Positions 58,831 to 64,000 of a stretch of 64,000 nt of DNA are shown one piece after another (the stretch's first letter is position 1; the number at the start of each line of letters is the position of its first letter). Source of the stretch: Marinomonas pollencensis (lineage in GTDB: Bacteria > Pseudomonadota > Gammaproteobacteria > Pseudomonadales > Marinomonadaceae); contig NZ_QUNG01000001.1 of assembly GCF_003387375.1 (NCBI RefSeq), positions 144,414 through 208,413 of the forward strand, in the 5' to 3' direction. The translations under genes were made by a program, and so were the position numbers. Below the pieces are notes generated by a model. It did not search any database, was not told where the DNA came from, and saw only the letters and a list, made by a program, of their open reading frames with translations.

Positions 58831-59550
58831 ATGCCATCGTTATTCGAAGAACTTGATAGTCAGGACTCTCTTTTAGGAGAGATATCCCTTCGTAAGAGAA
58901 AAATTCCCGCTTTTGGCGACAGAGAAATTTACGAAGTAAAACTGGGTGAAGAGTTTTTGATGTCGAGTATGTTTGTTGAGGCTGAAGAAGCCCTCTCTAC
59001 ACTGGGTTTAGAGCAAGTAAAAGATAAAAATCTAAGTGTGGTTGTGGGAGGTTTGGGGTTAGGTTATACCGCTGTAGCAGCACTAAAAGATGAACGAATT
59101 TCCGAACTTTTAGTTGTCGATGCTCTCGACACAGTCATTAGTTGGCACCAAAAAGAGTTGGTCCCTCTCGGAAAAATACTCAATGCTGATAAGCGTAACC
59201 GTTATATACTAGGCAGCTTCTTTGACCTTGCTAGAAATCCTAGCGCTGGCTTTGACCCTGACCATCCAGGGAAGAAATTTGACGCTATTTTATTAGACAT
59301 AGATCACTCCCCTACCGAGTACCTCAATCCCGCGAATGCTGGATTCTACACAACCGAAAACTTGTCTAAAATGTCCGAGCAACTTAAGCCCAACGGCGTC
59401 TTTGCTATGTGGTCGCAAAATCCACCAGAAGCAAATTTCGAGGCTTTATTAGGCACAGTATTTGAAACGGTAGAATCTCATCTCGTCTCTTTTTACAATC
59501 CTTTCCAAGGCAAAAACTCAACCAACTCTGTCTATGTCTGCACCAAATAA
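58831..59550 (+). CDS. Spermidine synthase-like SAM/dcSAM-binding protein
   Basis: This 239-residue protein has the aminopropyltransferase-type Rossmann fold: MVVGGLGLGYTAVAAL-like glycine motif (VVVGGLGLGYT), an acidic residue in LLVVDALDTVISWH, and FDAILLDIDHSPTEYLN near the active site, then GVFAMWSQNPPE. It belongs with the divergent spermidine-synthase-like proteins; true polyamine synthesis is uncertain because no speD or speE partner is near. I start it at the ATG at 58831 (MPSLFEELDSQ); the frame runs back through the repeat array but that is not coding in my view. The stop codon lies inside the first inverted repeat copy downstream. Confidence 0.82.
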   Translation: MPSLFEELDSQDSLLGEISLRKRKIPAFGDREIYEVKLGEEFLMSSMFVEAEEALSTLGLEQVKDKNLSVVVGGLGLGYTAVAALKDERISELLVVDALDTVISWHQKELVPLGKILNADKRNRYILGSFFDLARNPSAGFDPDHPGKKFDAILLDIDHSPTEYLNPANAGFYTTENLSKMSEQLKPNGVFAMWSQNPPEANFEALLGTVFETVESHLVSFYNPFQGKNSTNSVYVCTK

Positions 59551-59617
59551 CTAGGACAGGCACAGCTATATGCTGTTTTATGACCGCGCCCAATAACTAG
59601 GACAGGCATAGTTAATG
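59547..59617 (-). repeat. Two inverted copies of the TGCCTGTCC repeat
   Basis: ATAACTAGGACAGGCAC begins at 59547, overlapping the stop of the spermidine-synthase-like gene, and AATAACTAGGACAGGCATAGTTAA follows at about 59592. On the minus strand both read GTGCCTGTCCTAGTTAT or ATGCCTGTCCTAGTTAT, that is, opposite to the array upstream of the gene. Confidence 0.9.
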
Positions 59618-59691
59618 AATAGAAAAAAACCTGATAAGGTCGCGGGGATAAAAAAGATCATACTGTAAATTTGGTGGTAATTTGATCACAA

Positions 59692-59727
59692 AAAAACGCG
59701 ATCAGTGGTGTAAACTGTCGCGTTTTT
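59692..59727. terminator. Terminator of the LEA2 lipoprotein gene
   Basis: AAAAACGCGA pairs with TCGCGTTTTT, with an inner CAG/CTG and a nine-base loop. A- and T-runs on both sides make it bidirectional, between the spermidine-synthase-like gene and the convergent lipoprotein gene. Confidence 0.82.
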
Positions 59728-59788
59728 CTGGTTGCTTTTCTCTCTATTTAAAGAAAGCGTGGTAGCGCTTAAAGAATAAAATCTGCGT

Positions 59789-60631
59789 TTATTTTGTCAA
59801 TATTTGCTTCGTTTCATACTGCAAAGGACTCGGTTTCCAACCAGCGATGTCGGTGTCAACGTTCGCTCCAACACGAACGTCCATGCTCACTGGATCAGAG
59901 CTGGTTAACATACGGTAAGCACTCATGCCCATATCGCTCAATCCAACAGTTAATGGGATGGATAATGCCTGAGTTTGCCCTTTTCCAAGGTCAAGTTTCG
60001 ATATTTCTCCACCACCTAAAGAGGTTCCTTGAGAAGCAAGTTGATAACTAATATCACTTAAATTCACATCAAAATCATTGGGGTTAGTCACCTCCAAATC
60101 CATACTGAATTTAGCGCCACTTAAGCTTATGGAGTCCATTTTGACACCTTTAAAAGCCACCTCAGGTTTTTGTGGAATCGGCACTTGCCCGCTAAAATCC
60201 ACTGGTAGTTTCAAATCGCCCAGCACAGGCAAATTGATAGCGACATCGCCCTCTACAGCATAATCCAATTGTTTTTTCCCTTCTAACCCACTCACGCTTT
60301 TTAGCAATTGGTCAAAGGTTAACGTCACAGGTAAGCTCACGCTATTGCTGCCTTTGGCTGGTAACGACAAGCTAGAATCTGGTTGATTGATCGATGCAAT
60401 ATTATTACCACCAACTAACAAGCCAAGATCAAAACCTGCTGTTTTTAGTGGAAATACATTCGGGTTTGTTACGTCAACATCCAATAATAACGTCACTGAA
60501 TCTGCCGAAAGACTTCCTATCGAAACGCCAGATATTGAGGCTTTGGGTTTATGTACATCCATTGTTTCTTGTAACGATGCGCAGCCCGATACGAGTAGTA
60601 CAAGCAGCAAAAAAACCCATCGTAGTAGCAT
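59789..60631 (-). CDS. Tandem LEA2 (WHy) domain lipoprotein
   Basis: This 280-residue protein has a lipoprotein signal ending VSGC (Cys17). Two similar beta-sandwich domains of the LEA14/WHy type follow: VTLLLDVDVTNPNVFPLKTAGFD (about residues 46-68) and KFSMDLEVTNPNDFDVNLSDISY (about residues 170-192), both with the diagnostic VTNPN. LEA2 proteins are linked to desiccation or envelope stress in plants and some bacteria; the bacterial lipoprotein form has no agreed role. It is monocistronic, with a terminator after it and a repeat copy upstream. Confidence 0.88.
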   Translation of the reverse strand: MLLRWVFLLLVLLVSGCASLQETMDVHKPKASISGVSIGSLSADSVTLLLDVDVTNPNVFPLKTAGFDLGLLVGGNNIASINQPDSSLSLPAKGSNSVSLPVTLTFDQLLKSVSGLEGKKQLDYAVEGDVAINLPVLGDLKLPVDFSGQVPIPQKPEVAFKGVKMDSISLSGAKFSMDLEVTNPNDFDVNLSDISYQLASQGTSLGGGEISKLDLGKGQTQALSIPLTVGLSDMGMSAYRMLTSSDPVSMDVRVGANVDTDIAGWKPSPLQYETKQILTK

Positions 60632-60716
60632 AAATCACCTCTTATTGAATAACCGAGTTCGCGGCTTTGCACGAGTAACTTTTAGCACAGCACTTCTAAA
60701 TGTAATGCGCGATTTA

Positions 60717-60735
60717 AAGTGCCTGTCCAAGTAAT
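60717..60735 (+). repeat. TGCCTGTCC-family repeat, single copy
   Basis: AAGTGCCTGTCCAAGTAAT, plus orientation, between the lipoprotein start and the LysR stop. Confidence 0.7.
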
Positions 60736-60823
60736 ACTTATCAATAATAGTGTGTCTGAAAAATTTTCGCGCTTTAAATAGCAAAACATGACAAATCATT
60801 AAAATAAATGCGTTGATCAGTTA

Positions 60824-61750
60824 CTAAAATGTACTTGCTAATATGCTGATTTGCTCCCGAAACCAGCGCTGAGAAAGAGCGGAATCATTGCGCTTATGCC
60901 AAATAAGATCAAAGGAAATCGTGGGCAGCTCGATTGGTGGTGGAAGCTGTAATATTTCCGCTTGAGCAGGTGAATGTGCCACGACTCGTTTTAGTACGGT
61001 GGCAGTAAGATCACTGTTGGCGATCACACTTGGTACAGCAAACATGTGCGGCAATGTCAGCGCCAGAGTTCGGCTTTTCCCCTCTTTTGCCAGCGCTTGA
61101 TCGACAAAGCCATGACGGTCACCTTCTGGGGAAATTAAGATGTGTTGCAAGGACAAAAAAGTCTCAAGACTGATGTCTTTCTCTACCAATGGATGTCCTT
61201 TTCTGACGATCGTTACAAACTCATCTTGCATCACAGGCTGGGCTAAAATACGGTTTTCTGACTTCATCGGCAGTACCCCAACCGCCGCATCAATGGTACC
61301 TGCATCAAGCAATTCAATAGCATGATCACGATTTCTTACCCCACATACAGACACAGATAAACCAGCGCCTTGGAGGGCTAAATGCGCGGTCAAACGGGGC
61401 AATAACACCATAGATTGGTACTCAACCAAGCCTAATGTAAACGTCATGGAAGCAGTCGATGGATCAAACAAAGGCTTAGGTAAAAAGGCAACCTCTATTT
61501 GCCTCAATGCTTGCGCTACGGGCTCCGCGAGCTCTCTCGATTTTGCTGTGGGTAATAAACCATGAGCACTGCGAATAAAAAGCGGATCGGCTAACAATAC
61601 CCTTAAGCGGGACAAGGCTGCGCTCATTGCAGGCTGACTGACACCAACGCGCGCCGCTGCACGAGTCACGTTACGCTCTATCATCAGCGCATCAAAAGCC
61701 GCTAATAGATTTAAATCTATGCCTTTAAAATCCATATTTTGTATATTCAT
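60824..61750 (-). CDS. LysR-family transcriptional regulator (next to MBL gene)
   Basis: This 308-residue LysR protein has the DNA-binding helix-turn-helix (LNLLAAFDALMIERNVTRAAARVGVSQPAMSAALSRLRVLL) of the NodD/NahR/LinR-like branch. The effector domain shows FTLGLVEYQSMVLLPRL and GTIDAAVGVLPM. It is divergent from the metallo-beta-lactamase-fold gene, with 115 bases between starts, so that gene and itself are the likely targets. The start at 61750 is used; an ATG five codons later is also possible. No specific effector is known. Confidence 0.93.
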   Translation of the reverse strand: MNIQNMDFKGIDLNLLAAFDALMIERNVTRAAARVGVSQPAMSAALSRLRVLLADPLFIRSAHGLLPTAKSRELAEPVAQALRQIEVAFLPKPLFDPSTASMTFTLGLVEYQSMVLLPRLTAHLALQGAGLSVSVCGVRNRDHAIELLDAGTIDAAVGVLPMKSENRILAQPVMQDEFVTIVRKGHPLVEKDISLETFLSLQHILISPEGDRHGFVDQALAKEGKSRTLALTLPHMFAVPSVIANSDLTATVLKRVVAHSPAQAEILQLPPPIELPTISFDLIWHKRNDSALSQRWFREQISILASTF

Positions 61751-61865
61751 CTATATAAGATATTTGTTAGATAAATTTTATGTGGCACAAGATAATAAAT
61801 CAACACTGTCACCTATGGCCCACAAGCGTCGCCATCAACTTAAAGAGAAACACTCAGGAAATACG

Positions 61866-62858
61866 ATGAAACTAAATAAACTTTCTGCGATTGCTTTAAC
61901 GCTAACCGCTTTAATGACCACAACAACAAGCGCTTATGCGGCCCAAGATAGCGCCGAACAAAAAGACGTGTCGGCGGAAAAAACAATCAACCTAAACGAC
62001 CTAAAAAAAGTCAGTGACGGGGTATATGTAATAGAAGATAAAAACCATACTTTCATGGTGCCAAATGTCTCTATTATCCTTGGCGAAAAAGCCGCGATGA
62101 TAGTCGATACTGGACTGAGCGTTGAAAGCGCAAAGCGGGTACTGCAAGAAGCTAAAAAACTAGCAGGCGATAAAAAGCTTTATCTAACTCTCACCCACTT
62201 CCACCCGGAACACGGCTTTGGTGCGCAAGTATTTAAAGACAAAGCTACTATTATTTATAATCGCTCACAGTACGAAGAATTGCAGAAAAAAGGTCCGGCG
62301 TTTCGTAAACTCTTTGCTGAACACTACAATGTCGCCGCGGCTATGAAAGAAGTCAAATTTGTAAAACCCGATGTACTATACGATGGACAAGCGAGCATTG
62401 ACCTTGGTGGACGCACAGTAAAACTGAACTACTATGGCCCTGCACACACTCTCGGCGACCAAGTTATTTCCGTGCCAGACCAAGGTGTCTATATTCTTGG
62501 GGATCTACTGGAAACTGAATCCTTCCCTATCATGCCTTGGTTCCCAGAAATGTCTGAAACTGACGTAGATCCAGAAAATTGGCGCACTATTTTACACAAT
62601 ATCGCTACAACCAAGCCAACCGTTGTCGTCCCTGGACATGGCCCTGTCGGTACAGCCGCCGACATCAATGCCCTTATCCATCATATGGATAAAGCCACCG
62701 CAGAGGTTAAAACGCTCTGCGCCAACGGAGTAGGCATCAAAGATATCCAAAAACAAGTCACACCACTACTGATTGCCCAACAACCGACATGGCTGCTGCA
62801 AGATTGGATTCCAATGGAATTACAAGCTGACTATGCCCACCTTTGCGGCAATCAATAA
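61866..62858 (+). CDS. Exported metallo-beta-lactamase-fold hydrolase
   Basis: This 330-residue protein has a signal peptide (LSAIALTLTALMTTTTSAYA) and an MBL domain. The metal motif reads THFHPEHG (Glu at the place where Asp is usual in HxHxDH), with later ligands in GPAHTLGD, YILGDLLE and VPGHGPVG. Exported MBL proteins of this kind include SdsA-like and quinoprotein-relay types, but no specific reaction is evident. I start it at the ATG at 61866, six bases after AGGAA; a longer frame beginning at 61719 overlaps the divergent LysR start and is rejected. Divergent LysR control is likely. A bidirectional terminator follows. Confidence 0.9.
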   Translation: MKLNKLSAIALTLTALMTTTTSAYAAQDSAEQKDVSAEKTINLNDLKKVSDGVYVIEDKNHTFMVPNVSIILGEKAAMIVDTGLSVESAKRVLQEAKKLAGDKKLYLTLTHFHPEHGFGAQVFKDKATIIYNRSQYEELQKKGPAFRKLFAEHYNVAAAMKEVKFVKPDVLYDGQASIDLGGRTVKLNYYGPAHTLGDQVISVPDQGVYILGDLLETESFPIMPWFPEMSETDVDPENWRTILHNIATTKPTVVVPGHGPVGTAADINALIHHMDKATAEVKTLCANGVGIKDIQKQVTPLLIAQQPTWLLQDWIPMELQADYAHLCGNQ

Positions 62859-62913
62859 ACACGCCAAATCGTCAGACAACAACCGGTGACTCCCTTATCA
62901 TCAGCGGTTTATT

Positions 62914-62931
62914 TATGCCTGTCATGATTAA
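62914..62931 (+). repeat. TGCCTGTCC-family repeat, degenerate copy
   Basis: TTATGCCTGTCATGATTAA, plus orientation, between the MBL stop and the terminator. CATG replaces the usual CCTGG. Confidence 0.55.
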
Positions 62932-62983
62932 TAGGCACTTGCTCTCCTCTAACTTCTAGAAGGCGTTAGGTCTGAAAATATAA

Positions 62984-63018
62984 AAAAGCCGGTAATCACA
63001 TCGTGATTGCCGGCTTTT
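62984..63018. terminator. Bidirectional terminator
   Basis: AAAAGCCGGTAATCAC pairs with GTGATTGCCGGCTTTT (one G-T pair) around an ATC loop, between the MBL gene and the convergent DUF6172 gene. Confidence 0.9.
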
Positions 63019-63075
63019 CGGTATCAATATTTGTTCATCAATGAGCAAACGCTCAGTTATTTCCCTAAGAAAATA

Positions 63076-63372
63076 TTACTCTGTATCTGAGCGCTTAGTT
63101 CGTGTCTTGGGTACTGCAATAACTTCTAGATAAAAAGACTTCCAGTGCTGACTCTGTGCAGAGCTAATATTAGTATTAATATCGCCCTCATGAACCGCCC
63201 TTGCCTTATCCGCTGTTTGTCCAAATTTGCAACTAAACCCCCAAAAGTCAGCGCCTTCAGGTAGAGCTTTAGCGCGCTCTTGCTTGATGTATTTTTTCAC
63301 ATCGTGCTTGGCCATCTCAATTAAGCGCTGATAAGAGATCTTCGGATGGGATAAAGCAAACGTCTTTTTCAT
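63076..63372 (-). CDS. DUF6172 family protein
   Basis: This basic 98-residue protein begins MKKTFALSHPKISYQRLIEMAKHDV-like sequence (residues about 1-25), continues RAKALPEGADFWGFSCKFG and ends with FYLEVIAVPKTRTK, which fits the DUF6172 family from memory. It has no signal peptide, and its function is unknown. An AGGACTCTA ribosome site precedes the ATG at 63372. It stands alone at the right end of the annotated part. Confidence 0.7.
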   Translation of the reverse strand: MKKTFALSHPKISYQRLIEMAKHDVKKYIKQERAKALPEGADFWGFSCKFGQTADKARAVHEGDINTNISSAQSQHWKSFYLEVIAVPKTRTKRSDTE

Positions 63373-63571
63373 TAGAGTCCTAAAAATGTTAACTAAAGCA
63401 GCGTAGTAACCACCTTATTTTGCCGCACATAATAACGGGTTAACCATCCCCCAGCAATGATTACTCACGCTATTCCCCCTCAACAAAAACCTACCTATTT
63501 TAATAAAATCAATACATACGATACTTGCCTATTAAACCAATATCCGTCGTTAGCGTAGTAGCCGCAGGATT

Positions 63572-63595
63572 ATTAACATGCCTGTCCTGGTAAAA
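63572..63595 (+). repeat. TGCCTGTCC-family repeat, single copy
   Basis: TTAACATGCCTGTCCTGGTAA inside the right-end intergenic region, plus orientation, close to the array consensus. Confidence 0.85.
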
Positions 63596-63825
63596 GACAA
63601 CCTCTCGTTTCGACTTTAACCCATATTTAAGGCAACAAACCTCCAGTTACTGAATGCTCTTTTTTAGGCATTCCAGCCCATAAATGAACAGGCGCGAATT
63701 CAATTCCGAAGGCTTGTATGGAGGGGGCTCGACGGGAATCTGACGATTGGAAATGAAGCTTTCATCATTTAGCCCACATTACGTTTTCGTATCACAAAAG
63801 CATCAAAACAAATGACTGCTGTTTT

Positions 63826-63847
63826 TTAACATGCCTGTCCTAGTAAC
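63826..63847 (+). repeat. TGCCTGTCC-family repeat, single copy
   Basis: TTTAACATGCCTGTCCTAGTAA, plus orientation, about 80 bases before the hairpin cluster at the window end. Confidence 0.85.
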
Positions 63848-63910
63848 CTTTATGTTGCTATAGCCTTCGATAAAAACATAAGAAACATATTGTTACACTT
63901 TGGAATTTGC

Positions 63911-64000
63911 GTGAATAAAAAAGTGGGTCTAGATTTGAAACTAGACAGAGAGCAAGGGATTTGCTTCAGCCTCCAGGACGGAGGCTCTGTCTTTCTTTCA
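63911..64000 (+). CDS. Possible partial gene running off the window
   Basis: A GTG at 63911, seven bases after TGGA, opens a frame of 30 codons without a stop to the last base (MNKKVGLDLKLDREQGI, CFSLQDGGSVFLS). No family was recognised and the length is too short to judge. The hairpins at 63927-63991 fall inside it, so either the region is coding or it is a structured RNA, and one reading weakens the other. Confidence 0.25.
   Translation, partial: MNKKVGLDLKLDREQGICFSLQDGGSVFLS
63927..63991 (+). ncRNA. Candidate structured RNA element
   Basis: Four stems are visible: GTCTAG/CTAGAC (63927-63932 with 63941-63946), GACAGA/TCTGTC (63944-63949 with 63986-63991), AGCAA/TTGCT (63951-63955 with 63961-63965) and GCCTCC/GGAGGC (63969-63974 with 63980-63985). 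The last three make a compact three-way junction. The first stem shares bases 63944-63946 with the second, so the two cannot form together. No known riboswitch core was recognised. Confidence 0.3.

Larger units (their letters stand above)
63373..64000. other. Right-end intergenic region
   Basis: No confident gene lies in these 628 bases. They hold TGCCTGTCC-family repeats at 63572-63595 (TTAACATGCCTGTCCTGGTAA) and 63826-63847 (TTTAACATGCCTGTCCTAGTAA), both in plus orientation, a GC-richer stretch at 63690-63745 with no match, and a compact set of hairpins at 63927-63991. A frame from a GTG at 63911 is open to the window end but is short. Confidence 0.6.

Noticed and set aside
61719..61865. 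Longer start of the metallo-beta-lactamase-fold gene
   Set aside because: It overlaps the LysR start, and the signal peptide begins exactly at 61866 behind a good ribosome site.
63690..63745. GC-richer stretch that might be a gene fragment
   Set aside because: No open frame or motif of useful length was found in it.

Overview
The window looks like chromosomal DNA of a marine gammaproteobacterium of the Oceanospirillales type, with Marinomonas or a close relative as the best guess. This rests on gene content and order (dcd-mrp-metG, rnfABCDGE-nth, argG-motY-rnt, fadBA with etfBA, a TonB siderophore receptor behind a Fur box), not on a database search. No rRNA, tRNA, CRISPR array or intact transposase was found.

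Layout. 0-5.5 kb: a secreted six-cysteine protein of unknown role, a heparanase-like GH79 glycosidase, a small exported protein, a YbiI-type zinc-finger protein, the urate hydroxylase hpxO and a DUF2127 membrane protein. 5.6-7.9 kb: catalase-peroxidase katG. 8.1-19 kb: a fatty-acid beta-oxidation block, all on the minus strand (acyl-CoA dehydrogenase, SCP2 protein, acyl-CoA synthetase, DUF2889 protein, crotonase, etfB-etfA, fadB-fadA). Together these cover activation, dehydrogenation, electron transfer, hydration/oxidation and thiolysis. 19-28.8 kb: assorted housekeeping genes (COG0523 GTPase, SpoU methyltransferase, TraB/GumN protein, CPXCG protein, SAM methyltransferase, ilvE, a PAS-GGDEF cyclase, dcd, mrp). 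29-38.7 kb: metG, then the complete Rnf operon and nth. RnfC carries a very long repetitive coiled-coil tail with a recent tandem duplication. 38.8-46.4 kb: an omega-amino-acid transaminase, an RRM protein, a nucleoside hydrolase-ribokinase pair, argG, and the divergent motY/rnt pair. 46.6-50.8 kb: DUF454, a very large DUF748/AsmA-like protein, and a DUF465 (YdcH-like) protein.

50.8-64 kb is more accessory. A Fur-controlled siderophore receptor lies between two copies of a GC-rich mosaic repeat. After it come an Old Yellow Enzyme with a divergent LysR gene, a gene remnant, and an NTF2-like protein paired with an FAD monooxygenase that has a DnaJ-type zinc motif at its N-terminus. A spermidine-synthase-like gene is bounded upstream by a tandem array of a 30-bp repeat and downstream by inverted copies of the same motif. 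A tandem LEA2 lipoprotein, a LysR/metallo-beta-lactamase-fold divergent pair and a DUF6172 protein follow. The last 75 bases can fold into compact, partly exclusive hairpins that no recognised gene explains.

Most unusual items: the heparanase-like enzyme with no visible signal peptide, the repeat family centred on TGCCTGTCC and its placement around the spermidine-synthase-like gene, the duplicated RnfC tail, the zinc-motif monooxygenase, and the structured right end. All function calls rest on motif and family recognition by eye.
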